A DNA stretch of 64,000 bases from Hysterangium stoloniferum (Eukaryota > Basidiomycota > Agaricomycetes > Hysterangiales > Hysterangiaceae), in the NCBI GenBank assembly GCA_015178975.1, contig WHVD01000029.1, positions 682,001-746,000 on the forward strand. Reading direction: 5' to 3'. Positions 11,915-23,495 of this stretch are shown piece after piece (the first letter of the stretch is position 1; each line of letters starts with the position of its first letter). The notes under the pieces are model-generated. The model had not been told where the DNA came from. It was given only the letters and a program-made list of their open reading frames with translations, and made no database searches. The translations under genes and the position numbers were made by a program.

Positions 11915-12651
11915 TGTTAAGAACAGAAAACTGACTAATGTTGGTAGGCTGATGGGGACCAATTGGAAGGACTTGGCTTCAGCTTATGTGCTGCACCCTT
12001 GCAAGTTACCATCGGGTGTCCTTAAATTTTGGGCAGGCGAAGACTAGTCCTATTGAATTCCTCATGGTGAGTTACCAATCAGAAATGAAGGATAAGCCAG
12101 GTGTCAGGCTGAGTGATCAGAGGCTGAGGGTGAGTGCATGCAGAGGCGGGGAGTGGGGTACTTAGTGCAAGGCTTATAGGGATGTATGTGGGTGTTCTGA
12201 GTTGATATTCTGATTGCCTAGTAACTACAACTACAGTGAATTTATATATGAGTCATTGGCATCTAGAAAATACTAACTAAGGGAAGAGCGGAAACACTAT
12301 TGACAAGTAAACTTGACTAGGAACTGGAAGGTTATGATAAATTCAGAGGCCGTGAATTAACCGAGAGTGGGATTACAAGAAAAGGAAATAGTCTACGGGT
12401 TACAAGTATATATGGGCATATGTGAAACATAGAGTAGAATGGATCATCATAATAAAAAGGGACATATCAAAGCATAACCAGATAGTACGAGTATAACTTG
12501 ACAGGGGTGTAAACGGGGTTTGATCACTGTGAAGGCATATGTCAGTGTCAGGTGACTGATGGTTTCTGATGCGATGACTTGATCGATAACTTGAAACGTC
12601 AGTTGACGGTAATATCCTCGGGGACCATTGGGTTGTGACACGGTTGTAACA
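11915..12651. mobile_element. Solo LTR, family B (copy B3), CpG-decayed
   Basis: 737 bp, from TGTTAAGAAC to GGTTGTAACA. The perfect duplication GAAGA is at 11,910-11,914 and 12,652-12,656. The shared box is on the minus strand at about 11,972-11,995. Compared with B1, many CG dinucleotides read TG or CA, for example GATCGG against AATTGG. Confidence 0.93.
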
Positions 12652-12829
12652 GAAGATCAGTAAGTCTCCCATCTATATTGTCTAGAGCCATCTAGGAGAG
12701 CTAGCCAGCTCAGCTAGACTCAGCTAGACACACTACTTTCAGGAGATCCCTATTTACTAGTTGGCATAAAAGCTTACTATAAATCTAGGGAGTCTGGGTA
12801 GGCTAGGGAGTCTATGTACATAATGGGTG

Positions 12830-13857
12830 TAGACATTCCCAAATCCCTGATGTAACCCCCCTTTGCCCTGATCACTGCTGCAAGCCTTCTAGGCATGCTT
12901 TCAATAAGTTTCTGACACTTCTCCTTTGAAATCTAGAGGGCATTACAGGTCATTCATACTCCCCAGCTTCTTAAAATGATTCCAGAGATGTTCAATAGGA
13001 TTCATGTCTGGAGATTGTGCAGATCACTTGAGGACTGTAACACCATGAGTGTTGAACCATTTCTGGGCCTTTTTGCTAGTGTAGTTGGGGTCATTGTCTC
13101 GTTGAAAGATGACATCATCCACTGATTTGTTGTAATAGTTGAGGATTTGCTAGAGTTCATCATCCAGGATGCTCATATAAAGGTCAGCATCCATATTTCC
13201 ATCAATTTGGTTGTAACCCCAACCCCAACCCAGCCCATACATCCCCACATCATCAAATTTCCTCCTCCAAACTTGACTGTTCCCTCTACCAACCTATCAG
13301 TTAAGCCTTCACCCACATCCTTCCTTCCATCTGACCCCAACCAATTAATTTTAGTCTCCTCAGACCATATGGCCCATTTCCAGTCCTCCAGAGTCCATTC
13401 CAAATGCCTTTCTGCAAACTCCAACCAAGATTTCCAATGATAAGATTTGAAAAGTGGCCTTTTTCTCTCTTCACCACAGCCCTCATGCCTTTGGTTTTGA
13501 AGTGGCAAGGCAATGTTTGTGAAGTAATGGGAGTGTTGATGATGTCCTGAAATGCCTTGGTTGCCTGTGTAGCATTATCAACCTTCCCTATGCAAATTAT
13601 CTGTCTAGCATAGTCACTATTGGTAGGGTAAGCTTGGTGGGATGGCCACAAGAGGAATTGGGGAGGTCAGGATGATGCTCAGAGCAAATATTACTGGTTG
13701 TGGCACTGCTGAGATGAGCTTGGTGACGGATTTGAGCTCCAGAAATGCCAGAGTCAAGCAGAGAATATGCTGAATTTGACTGGAGGAGAGCTTTTGCATT
13801 GTGGGCTAGAGTGTTTATGGGATTCCAACTGGTTGTTTTCACCTTATATATGTACAT
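12830..13857 (-). pseudogene. Tc1/mariner transposase of element 2
   Basis: The C-terminal catalytic half is at 12,830-13,200. It has the second Asp in a FQRDNDPN block and the Glu in PDMNPIEHLW. The middle part is at 13,173-13,510 and the N-terminal DNA-binding part is at 13,597-13,857. The parts lie in different frames with in-frame stops, so no protein can be made. The N-terminal part matches the copy at 21.7-22.6 kb. Confidence 0.85.
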
Positions 13858-14800
13858 TGGAAGAGGGTGGTTGCATGACTTTGTTGAATGTAATAAACAA
13901 AATTATATGACTAGGACCCATTTTGAACTTTAAAGATGTGTGCACAAACCCTTACAATGAGTTGTTGGTTTGTGTGAGATGATGGATTTACCAAATATGC
14001 CTTGTGGCTGTGCATGCAAGAAGGTATGATGTTGAAGTATATTATGTAATATTTCCAAAAATTTAGAGAATTTATTTCTTGAGGAATAGAAATGTCTTTC
14101 AAAAAAGTACAAAAACTTGTAAGGGTTTTGTTCCCTACTGTATTTGTATGTATGTACCTCATCCAAGAATTCATGATAACTACTAGAAATGATGGAGGTG
14201 GAATTGGAGGGTCCAACAAATAAGGTTGCAATCCACCATTCTTGAGCTGTTTTACAAAGTACAAAGTTACCATTGTAATTTTTGACTGATCAGATTCAAA
14301 CAACTTGGGTCAAGCTTGAAAAACCATTTCACATTGGGCAATAAAATCCTTCAACATTTATGGCTCTTCTCCAGTAAACTCTCCTGGTTTATTAATGAAA
14401 ATTTCATTTTCTTTCAGAGTGAATATTTGTTCTTTAAGGACCTTTCCAGAAGCATCTATGAATTGTCAAATCATTTTGACATCTCCAGTGTTGATATTTC
14501 TAGAGACTCTCATTTCAGGAGGTGGCAATTCAGATTCTTGAACTGGGTAAGTCAGAGATTTTGGCAATTTTATGCACTCCTCTATAACCTCTATTGCTTC
14601 ATGAATTGGTGATGTTGCTTGAAGACTAGTCATCATTGTAGTTCTTCATGTTTTAGTTAATGAGAACACTGGAATTCTTGATCGTCTAGCAGGTCTTGAT
14701 GTTGGAAAAGAGGCCACAGGTTCAAGTGCCATAATACTTGACTCGTTGGCAGACTCATATGGCATTCTAGGCTCCATCAACAGCAGTAGTCAGAAAATAC

Positions 14801-15252
14801 TGAGATGGGACCAGATTTTCTTGACAATTATCAAAGTAATAATCAGATATCTTCAACTCTGTCGAATACAAAATTGCCTCTTTTGACAAAGTCTTAATTC
14901 ATCCTGCAGATGAAGTGAGGGACTAACTAGGACAGAGGGGTCACAAATAGATATGTCAAATATAATCTCAAAGGATGCAATGACAATTAGTAATACACTG
15001 AATGTGAAATGGATTATGGTACAGATTTTCTGACTGCCTTCCTCACTCCTTTTGTTACCCTTTTATGCCTTTGGATATCAGTCAATGACCATTATATGAC
15101 TTGAAAATGATATTATGTACATATGAAATAATGAATGATGTCAATCTGAGACAAGTCAAAAGTTAAGTCAAAAATGTTGAAGGATAGCTGAGTTAAAGAG
15201 TCAAAAGGTTGTCAGGAATTTTGTCAGAACTGGTCTTGTAATGGTTGTGACA
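14801..15252 (-). mobile_element. Family A LTR (5' LTR of the minus-strand gypsy copy)
   Basis: About 452 bp, starting TGAGATGGG and ending TGGTTGTGACA, alignable with A1. The gag remnant lies immediately to its left, which fixes the element's orientation. No partner duplication can be tested because the other end of the element is lost. Confidence 0.7.
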
Positions 15253-15600
15253 CTGTCATGCTTTGCACAAACTGCTTCCCATATCTCATCATGGGTAGTT
15301 TTGAATTTCCAACTTCTATAATGAAACTTTCAGGGATCATTGTGAATATATGAGCTTTGATATGTTACTCCTGTTGGTCATACTCATCCCAGTGCTTCTC
15401 AAGTTCTTTGAGAGCTGCTTCATCTTCTTTTATGACAGCACAAGCAGTGGGTAGTTCCAGCACTACTTGGATGGTACCATCAATGTGTCACTTCATTCCC
15501 TTGCCTGCCACTGACAGCGTGGATATTGTCTGTGTCTTCCATGTGAGCCAATTAGATCAATCTGATTTGAGCATAGGACTTGGAAGGACTTGGAAGCAGA
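15253..15600 (-). pseudogene. Ty1/copia gag fragment
   Basis: Reverse-strand reading gives an acidic, Lys-rich helical stretch (DEAALKELEKHWDEYD), then TIPES-like and EIWEAVCAKHD motifs. These are typical of the UBN2/copia Gag of fungal Ty1/copia elements. The frame shifts once, near 15,320, and stops occur. It is a short relic with no LTR found next to it. Confidence 0.6.
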
Positions 15601-15699
15601 AATTATAGTCCCATAACCTGAAAAGATTATGTATGGATTCTATAGATGATATACTCAGTGATATGGCAAATCACTATTATAACAATCATTAGATCTCAG

Positions 15700-16140
15700 T
15701 TGACAGGTAGGTAAGTTGAAATTGCCTTCCATGAAAATCCATCCAGTCTTTAATGTGGCCAAGCTCAGGCCTTTCCAAGAGGATAATTTCAAGGGAGGAT
15801 ACCTCCAGTTAGGCCTCCTCTGGTTGTTAAGGGAGAAACTCTTGAATGGGAGGTTGAATATATCAAAGATAGCAGATTGGGAAAGGGAAAACTACAATAC
15901 CTAATGAAATGGAAAGGGTACCCTCAAGAGGAATGCACATGGGAACCTGCTGATAATCTTGGAAACTCCAAAAAATTAGTGGATAAATTCCATAGCCAAC
16001 ACCTCCTTATACCCAGGAGGATCTCTGCTTTGACCTTCAAAAGACTTCATTTTCAAGCATATATCAATTTTACAGAGACTGTGACTCAGACTGAAACCCT
16101 TTGGACCTCTGGCAAGCACATTGAGGGCAGTGTGCCTTAA
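15700..16140 (+). pseudogene. Ty3/gypsy pol C-terminus with chromodomain
   Basis: The segment HPVFNVAKLRPF is the usual integrase C-terminal block of chromoviruses. A chromodomain follows in another frame: YLMKWKGYPQEECTWEP (about 15,895-15,960). Chromodomains steer integration toward particular chromatin marks. The segment ends at a stop just before a purine-rich tract. The rest of this pol is absent upstream. Confidence 0.8.
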
Positions 16141-16597
16141 GTAGGGGGTGATGTCAGGGTATTTATTTTATTTTAATTTTCCTGACAGATCTTCATATCT
16201 AATGCTAATGTCTTCCATCACATACTTCCCCATATTCCGGTTATATCAGAAATTAAACTCAAATAGGGATCCAAAATTCAAGCTCACCTGCCTTGTCTGC
16301 CTGTGTAAATGGATTGATGATGGGGCACCCCATATTCTCACAACATATGTCACAGAAGTTCCCACTAATAGCAGTGTAGGCTACAAACTACCCATCTATG
16401 AATCCACTCAGTGCTAATCTCTGGCATTCCTTCTCCCCAAAGCTAACTTGTGGATGCCCTCTATACCTTTGTAATCTGGCCCTTCAGGAAGCTTGTTCCT
16501 TTGAGACCAAAGCATAAACATGATAATATAGGGCACCCTCTTGTCATACAATGCCTGACCCATTTCCTGGATATAATTGATTAATTAATAGGGGAAC
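16141..16597 (+). mobile_element. Polypurine tract and LTR start of the chromodomain gypsy fragment
   Basis: The purine tract GTAGGGGGTGA (16,141-16,151) follows the pol stop and is followed by an LTR-like start, TGTCAGGG. About 450 bp is preserved before LTR C1 begins. The right end of this LTR was not found. Confidence 0.55.
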
Positions 16598-17412
16598 TGT
16601 TACGACTGGAATTCCTGCTGGACTCTGGGGACTAACTTATATACACCTGCACCCTATATGCACCAATTGTCAGTTTACCAGAATTCCCGCCAGACTCCGT
16701 ACATCAGACTTGTCCACGCTCGACTTTCATTACTTCACGTACATATCAGTCACTGGAATACCCACCAGACTCCGTCCCTGTCTATGTCCGACTCTGTCCC
16801 ACACATCAGTCACTGGACCCCGCTTGGAAAACCCGTCATCCCTCTAACTGAGCCCTGTTCCCATTATATTCAAATGACCTGTCACAATTTGGACTCCACT
16901 CCTGCTCCATTCCTGTTTTGGTTTCATGACCTGTCACAATTCGGACTCCTCTCCATTCCATTCTGTTCCTAACACCAAGTTTGGTGTTTACTTATCTCGT
17001 TTTATGTTTGTTAGTTTTGTTTTCATTATTACTGGATTTGGTATGTTATTCATTCCACAGTCTATATAGTCTGGAAGATGTTGTACATACAATCCAGTCA
17101 GAAAATCAGCTTAGATTCTCCCCAGTAATCTTAGTATATTTTCCGCTCTAAATTCCTCTTTGAATCACACTGCTCTTATTAGTTGGAGCCCACAGGCTCC
17201 GACACATCTATCACTTGACCTCCAACTTATCTATCTCGACTCCCCGACCTCTTGACCCACAACCTCTTGACCCACAACCTCTTGACCCATGAACTCCCCG
17301 GGATTCCTGTCCGCCTGTTTGAAATTGGACAAGACAATCTCGTGAGGGTGCAGCCTATAAGCTGAAGCCAAGTCCTACCAGATTTCCCATGGGTTTCTCT
17401 GGAAACCCTCTG
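16598..17412. mobile_element. LTR, family C (copy C1)
   Basis: It starts TGTTACGACTGG and matches the complete C3 copy (58,821-60,041) up to about 17,412. The expected ACCCTAACA end is missing. The shared box (CAGCCTATAAGCTGAAGCC) is at 17,350-17,368. The triplicated unit CTCTTGACCCACAAC lies at about 17,250-17,285. Confidence 0.8.
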
Positions 17413-17528
17413 TGTACAAATTGGCAAGGAGTTTTACTCTACTTGAACACAATGTGTGGACCTGTATAAGGTAATGCAGCTGGTAGGCAAGTAAAGTGAT
17501 GTGATAAAAAGATAGTTTTATGTACATG

Positions 17529-18168
17529 TGTGAAGAGTCGGTAGATTCTGACCACTCGATGTACAAAGAATAGTCCTTATTCAACTACTATTATTAAGTA
17601 TTGACCGTTCAGTACAATACTGTAGATTACTAGACTGATAGTACTAGTAGAGAAATGCACTACACGTCACAAGAGCAACTATACAGTTGCTTGTGATGAC
17701 GAGGATAAGAGAAAAGAAGAGTTGACCTTTACGGTACAACTTGTAGCTAGAAGTAAGAAAGATAGTCAGCAGAAGACTGTATATCAAAGGTAGAGATATA
17801 GTAGCGTGAATCAATTATAGTGTCGATGAGCACAAAGACTTGAGAGTGGGACTCGACCTTCGCGGTTTGAGTCCAAAGATTATTAGTATGCAAGAAGTCA
17901 CTACCTTTATAGGTAGCTGAGACGTTACCCTTGACACCTCTCGCTATTCGACATCAAGGTCATTACGAGGTGGTGTCTGCTGGGTAAAAAGTGTCTGTCA
18001 TTTGGTGCTGAGAGCGCCCATAGATATACACAAGACTTCGAACTAAGAAATACAGGTATGCTCGGAAGATATAGAGAGTTAAAGAAATGAAATGAAAACT
18101 AGATAATAAAGTACTATAATATGTATATTATTCCACAGTCCAATCATGATATATGCATACCCTTCACA
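17529..18168 (-). mobile_element. Solo LTR, D-like (copy E1)
   Basis: 640 bp, from TGTGAAGAGT to CCCTTCACA. The perfect duplication ACATG is at 17,524-17,528 and 18,169-18,173. It resembles the reverse complement of family D (GGTAAAAAGTGTCTG block, TTGACC repeats) but is diverged. Confidence 0.9.
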
Positions 18169-18173
18169 ACATG

Positions 18174-18559
18174 ATTTGAGCCTGTATTTATACTAATCCA
18201 TAACCCTGCTTTACTAAGAAATAAACTACTTGAGTCATACACAGTATTTCTAATGCTGTGTTAAGTTGTCAAGGGAACACTGATCCCTAGTCATAGTTTA
18301 GCACAGCCTAGTAGTATGACTTGTCCTATGAGTCAAGGCCAGAAGTCTTGTACAGCATAACTAGTGTCATGAGTCATAGCCGAGAACTCTGCATAGCCTA
18401 ATAGATCACTCCGGGTAGTCAAGGCTATGAGGGTTTTAGAGACTGATGAGTGAGTCACTACACCAGTGCCGCTAAACTAAGTAGAGTGACTAGGTGATAA
18501 TACCAGGTCTTTTTCGGTAATAACAGGAAGTTTAGTGTACTAGTTTTAGGAGTAACTCT
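18174..18559. other. No gene seen
   Basis: A non-coding stretch with a degenerate repeat of about 60 bp around ATGAGTCA (18,320-18,430). It separates solo LTR E1 from the helicase remnant. Confidence 0.4.
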
Positions 18560-19825
18560 CAAGTCAAAGATAAAGGCTCCAGTCCTCTATTTTGGCTGTA
18601 CCGGGGTTACAAACTAATATAGTAAAAGTCCTAAATACATAACAGCCTCCACCAGTACACATGACAACCACCATATGGTCCTTTCCCTCCCAAATAGCTT
18701 CAAGGGCCTGCAGTTGTGTCAGTGACTTGAAACTTGTGAAACTCAGACCAGGTGAATAACAACCTTGACAGGCTTGCTGTATCACAGGGGTCAATGCTGA
18801 TGTGGTTGCAAACCTGTCCAAGATAAGATTGGAAAATTGTGCCAAACTTTTCTCATAATTTTATTTAGTATGCTATTCACTTTGTACCAAGGCATCATAG
18901 AGTTCCAGTTTCATAGCATTAAAATCTGCCCCTTCCCCAGCTGTTCTGGATCTTCCCACCAATGAAGGAAGTTCCTCACTAGCTTTCTTGGCTGCATTCA
19001 CCACTTTCATTCCCCAGAAACAATGAACCCCATCAGAATAATATCAATCCTCTTCATTAGTAAACCAGAAATCTAGAGGATGGAATACCTGCAGCCTGTA
19101 GTGCCCACCATTGTCTCTCCTGCACTAGTGGAAAAGAATGTTCTTCCACCCCATAATGGTGATCTGCCACTAATGTAGAATGGCCAGCTTGCATGTCACC
19201 AATCTCATTTCATTCTCTTATCCAATCATCCTTACATTCCTCATTTCTAACCACATATTGATAATGGTGATGATAGAGGAAGATGGTGATCTGTCAAATG
19301 GCTGCCAGCCCCAGAGTACATTCTGGTCCAAATATGTTTTTGCCACTTTGTTAGGCTATCTGTCAGAGCCTGACTTTTCCAAAGTCTAGCTGGGCCAGTA
19401 AAGAGATAGTTCTTGAAACTATGCATGATAGGCTTACTGAAGATTGCAGCAGTGATTTCCACCTCTACTGGGTGAACTAAACTCAGGTAGATGTTCAGTA
19501 AAAGGGAGACTTCTGATGGAAGAAAACATGGATGGGCTCATCTGCCCCAGTCTGGCTTTGCTGTTTATTTGCCCTCAAAGCATTGATCACCTGTCCATTA
19601 TGAAAGAACAAGGTCTGGGGGCAGTTGGGGTGGTTACAGATGCTTGTCATCATTAGTTCCATTCATCTTCCTGGTTGACCCTGAAAGAATTGGATCACAA
19701 CCAAGAGAAGTTTCAAGAATTCTTGCCCATGCTTTAACCATTGGTGGCATGACATCACATTCCAGACAAACTGAGGTTCATTAGAACCAATGGGAAAGAT
19801 AGTATGTCCAAAAGATTCTCAGACA
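18560..19825 (-). pseudogene. RecQ/telomere-linked-type helicase remnant
   Basis: From 5' (right) to 3' on the minus strand there is a segment with CNHPNCPQTLFFHNGQ (about 19,560-19,660). Next comes one with FTGPARLWKSQALTD (19,330-19,410) and an AGHST...HHYGVEE block (about 19,120-19,190). Last is the helicase start, SLTQLQALEAIWEGKD, running into TGGG at 18,650-18,720. In intact proteins TGGG would be followed by the Walker-A Lys-Ser, which is not there. Long fungal proteins with this order join a recombinase-like region to a RecQ helicase. Stops and frameshifts are frequent, and the gene is cut by LTR D1 on its 5' side. Confidence 0.6.
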
Positions 19826-19830
19826 CCTGG

Positions 19831-20663
19831 TGTGAAGAGTCAACAAAGGATATTGACCATTTAGGTACAACATGATGATATATTGACTATTAAAGTACAA
19901 TATAAAAGTGGAATGTGTTCAGTTGACTTAAGTAGCCATAGGATAACTAAGATGACTAAATAAAATGGAATTGACCTCACAGTATGATTCCAAAGGGTGA
20001 GTTAACAAAGTGATGATTCTAGAAGAGATAGGATGATATGAGTAATGTGAGATAGAAACTGATGGTGAGCTTCGACTATACAGTACAAAGCTATGTAGAT
20101 AGATGTTGCAAATTCAAATTGGAAGCCATTCAGGATGGCTGAGACGATACCCCAATCACAACTTGCAGGACACTGAAAAAGGGTCTGGTTTAATCCCGTC
20201 GTCAATTGGGATCACTGGCAGTCACACGAGTTGACAGGACCACGGTGTATTGTCCAGAACGAGAACAGGATACAGGCAGATGCAGCATACAGTAAGGTAA
20301 GAGAAAGAAAACTACCTAGGCTTTATATGCGGTGATCACGTGGTAGAACAAAAGGAGTGGAACAAAGGAGTGGAACAAAGGGACAATAAGTAAGACTGGG
20401 GTGCCAGGCTTACATCTGGGCAAGTCATGGTTATGGGTAAAAGTGTCTCAGTTTTTTGTTACAACTAGTGTACATAAGTATACAGTATGTAAGCACTCAT
20501 AAGGTCTATGTACCCACAGGCATATATAGACCTTTGAACTAATATAAATGGATGTAATCAGAGAATTAGATGATTTAGAAAATAGTAGAAAATAAGGAGA
20601 CAATGTAGGGAATATAGTCTGACAAGATAGTTACATTCCCATCCATGAAGGGTACTGCTCACA
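19831..20663 (-). mobile_element. Solo LTR, family D (copy D1)
   Basis: 833 bp, from TGTGAAGAGT to CTGCTCACA. The perfect duplication CCTGG is at 19,826-19,830 and 20,664-20,668. Orientation is opposite to D2, where a polypurine tract fixes the coding strand. Confidence 0.9.
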
Positions 20664-20668
20664 CCTGG

Positions 20669-21713
20669 TACTTTTGATTGTAAAAAGAGTGCCATTAAGG
20701 CTGACCTATATAGCTCTTTGAACTGGGGGGCACTGTGAGGGATGCCCTAGGAAATATAATTATTCTACTGTATTATATTTCACATATTTTTCCTTATTTT
20801 TCTACCATTTTTCTAGTTAGGATATTCTTCATATAGCCTCATTTGCATTACTATATATACTTGTGGCTACATAGACTGTTGTGGGTTCACACATACTGTA
20901 GTTTTGTGTACACTAGGCACAAATAATATTCAGACACTTTTACCCCATAACCACAATTTGCCATAGACATCATTTAGAGTGTCCACTGCAAGCTGTGATT
21001 GGGGTATCATCTCAGCCACCCCAAATGGCTATTACTTGAACTCTAATGTTTCTCTCTCAGCTTTGTACTTTACAGTTGAAGCTTAGAGTTCATCACTTAA
21101 ACTGACTCATAGCCATCAACACTTCCTCACATCTGTCAGGGCTCTGAATATTTTTCTTGTTTTTTAATCTCTGTTTAAATTTGTGTTTAGTTTAGTTTAT
21201 TTTGTCACATGATACACACATGTCAAAATATTGAGTTTAAACTTTATTTAGTTTTGCTTTAGTATAAATACTTCAGGATGCACATAACTAGACCCCAGTT
21301 TCAATCTCTTAGGATTTCCACTAAACACAAGTGTGATATTCTTAAGTCATTAGAACTTCTATCCCTCTATCCCTTATCCTTGTCTTATCTTCCTTTCCTT
21401 CTTTGTGTTTTGGTAGCCTTGTTAGTGTTTTCCTAACAATTTTGTCCTAACAACATCCTTCCATTCTCTGCTGTAAACCATTTTTTTATCTTACTCTGTT
21501 TCATTGGACTAGATCCATTAGGAATTGTACTGTTAAAGGTCAATTCTGTTTTCTTATCTTAGTTGCCTTCAGCTACTGTACAGTTGCTTATAGTGATTGA
21601 CACATTTTATACTTGTATTGTACTTTAATAGTCAATGCATCTGTATCATACCTAGAAGGTCAATATTCTTTGTACAGTATATTAAACAGTTAGAATCCTA
21701 ATGACTCTTCACA
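20669..21713 (+). mobile_element. Family D LTR with adjoining polypurine tract (copy D2)
   Basis: TAGCTCTTTGAACTGGGG (about 20,711-20,728) is the same pre-LTR sequence as in the large D-family gypsy at 47,762-47,781, and the LTR follows from 20,734 to 21,713 (TGTGAGGG...CTCTTCACA). It is therefore the 3' end of a truncated D-family gypsy element. It joins directly to a Tc1-like transposase fragment at 21,714. Confidence 0.8.
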
Positions 21714-21793
21714 TGAAGTGCCTTGGGAAGCTTGGTGGGGATGTCCACCAGAGGATTTGGGGAGGTCAGGACAATGCTCAGAGCAAATATGAC

Positions 21794-22416
21794 TGTGAGA
21801 GGTACTGTGAAATATATTCCAAAATATACATAGTCTGGACCGGCCCACACTATATTTCAATTATTATTTCTATTTCTCTCTATTTTATCATATGCATATA
21901 TTAGTTTGATGATCTATGTACTCCTATGGGTACATAGACTCTTGTGGGCACATACACACTAGACCGATGTATTTTAGCACCTGTAATTGAAACTCAGACA
22001 CTTTTTACCCCACAACCATGACTTACCCAGACACTCCTTTAGTGTACTGTAAGTCATGACTGGGGTATCATCTCAGCCATCCTGAATGGCTTACAACTGA
22101 ATCCACCATTGCTATCTAGCTTTGCACTGAATAGTCGAAGCTTGAACTACTGTCAGTTTCAACTCACACTTTATAGCACTTGTATTAAGCTCCTTCTCTT
22201 TCAACTCATTACTTAGTTGATTCACTTCCTGGAATCATACTGCAAAGTCAATTCTGTTCCTTTAGGTCGACTTAGGTGTCTTACCAGTGCTAAGTTGACC
22301 AGAACTATTTATTTCATATATTGTACTTGATAGTCAATATGTATATTGTTATGTCATACCTAAGCAGTCAATATTCTTCATATATAGAACAGTTAGAACT
22401 TCCACAACTCCTCACA
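21794..22416 (+). mobile_element. Solo LTR, family D (copy D3)
   Basis: 623 bp, from TGTGAGAGG to CTCCTCACA. The perfect duplication ATGAC is at 21,789-21,793 and 22,417-22,421. It lies inside the Tc1-like transposase sequence. Confidence 0.93.
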
Positions 22417-22604
22417 ATGACTGATTGTGGCACTGCTGAGATGAGTTTGGTGATAGATGTAAGCTCCTGAAATGCCAGAGTCAGGCAGAGTAAGAATGTG
22501 CTGAATTTGGTTGGAGGAGAGCTTTTGCATTGTAGGCTAGGGTGTTTATGGGATTTGAACTGGTTGTTTTCACCTTATACATTGGGGGAGGGTGGTCACA
22601 TGAC

Positions 22605-23495
22605 AAGGCTCTCTTGTTCTGTGACCACCACCTGCCTCTGGGGTTGGGTCCCCCATGCTCATGGTAGAAGGACAGAGAGGTGGATGACAGTGAACAGGCT
22701 TGGGGAGATTCACTGCTCTGTCAAAGTCGGCAGCCTTCAGCCACACGCCAGTGTCACCTGTGGACCGTCACTGGCACCTCCTAAACCATGACCGCAGCCT
22801 GGCAGCGGTCTTTTCCTCCTACACACCCCTGACTCCAGCATTCACTTATGCACTAGCAATGCAAGACTTTGGTGTGCCTGCAGCCATTGTTGACACCTGT
22901 TAGCAGGATCTTGGGTTCTTCCTGGGGCTTTGGCCCAAATGGCATGTGCTATTCACTGGGCAAGTTCAGTGCAATCACCTCTCTTTATTCGACCATCCTG
23001 CCAACTACCACTTGCTCCGATGCATCTGGCCTGCTTCTCTTCATTCTGTAAGAAATACGCTCAGTCGACACAGATAGTGACTCGACTAATATTTACTACC
23101 TGTAAGAAATACGCTATGTTACATAAAGATAAGAGTCTGAAAACAAGATATAGTTGTGGTAACGTACCTCAGTCGACACAGATAGTGACTCGACTGAGGT
23201 ATGGGTATTGAAACGTTTGAGGCTAAATAGTAAAATATCTAAATTATATAGATGATGGTAGTAAGTCGTGGTATATTAGACAGGGGATAATGCAGCTTGG
23301 TATAACCATATACGGGGTGGTATATTCGGATACGGTGTGAGGTAGCTGTTGGTCAGAGTGCGAGAGCCTAAAATTCAACACATTCTCCCAGAGATACTAT
23401 AGTAGCTATGCTCTATACAATGCTACAGAACTGCTATGTATTTTAGTTATGTGACACAGTATATAAATGTATTAAATAAATAAATAAATTAAAAA
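22605..23495 (+). mobile_element. Retroposed insertion with A-rich tail and 16-bp target duplication
   Basis: The insertion is flanked by identical AGGGTGGTCACATGAC (22,589-22,604 and 23,496-23,511) and ends in an AATAAATAAATAAATTAAAAAA-like tail. Both are hallmarks of target-primed reverse transcription by a LINE machinery. The homologous Tc1 copy at 13,866-13,885 shows the uninterrupted site. The inserted sequence is GC-richer than its surroundings. One frame at about 22,700-23,040 is nearly open, but I do not recognise the product, and it could be a truncated LINE or a processed host transcript. Solo LTR F sits within it. Confidence 0.8.
23047..23380. mobile_element. Solo LTR, family F
   Basis: 334 bp, from TGTAAGAAATACG to AATTCAACA. 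The perfect duplication CATTC is at 23,042-23,046 and 23,381-23,385. Its start contains a 54-bp partial duplication. A hairpin is at about 23,166-23,200: ACCTCAGTCGA and its inverse TCGACTGAGGT around 13 nt. Confidence 0.88.

Larger units (their letters stand above)
11636..14140 (-). mobile_element. Tc1/mariner-like transposon 2
   Basis: The TIRs are about 210-230 bp (11,636-11,865 and 13,930-14,140). Outer ends carry AACAAAACCCTTACAA, and the inverted copy TTGTAAGGGTTTTGTT sits at the other end of each TIR. The right TA is intact (14,141-14,142). The left end has decayed from CAG to TAG. The element contains the solo LTR B3 and a minus-strand transposase remnant. Confidence 0.85.
11591..14800 (-). 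pseudogene. A-family Ty3/gypsy gag on the minus strand, split by Tc1-like element 2
   Basis: The Gag segment that encodes AQFGE on the minus strand appears at 11,591-11,635. The adjoining part continues at 14,143-14,800, just before the LTR at 14,801. The break is the Tc1-like transposon at 11,636-14,140. Multiple stops are present. The order (LTR on the right, gag to its left) shows a minus-strand element. Confidence 0.7.

Noticed and set aside
19640-19800. Plus-strand protein-like stretch (VDPERIGSQ...) near the helicase relic
   Set aside because: The minus strand explains the same bases better as part of the helicase's N-terminal region.
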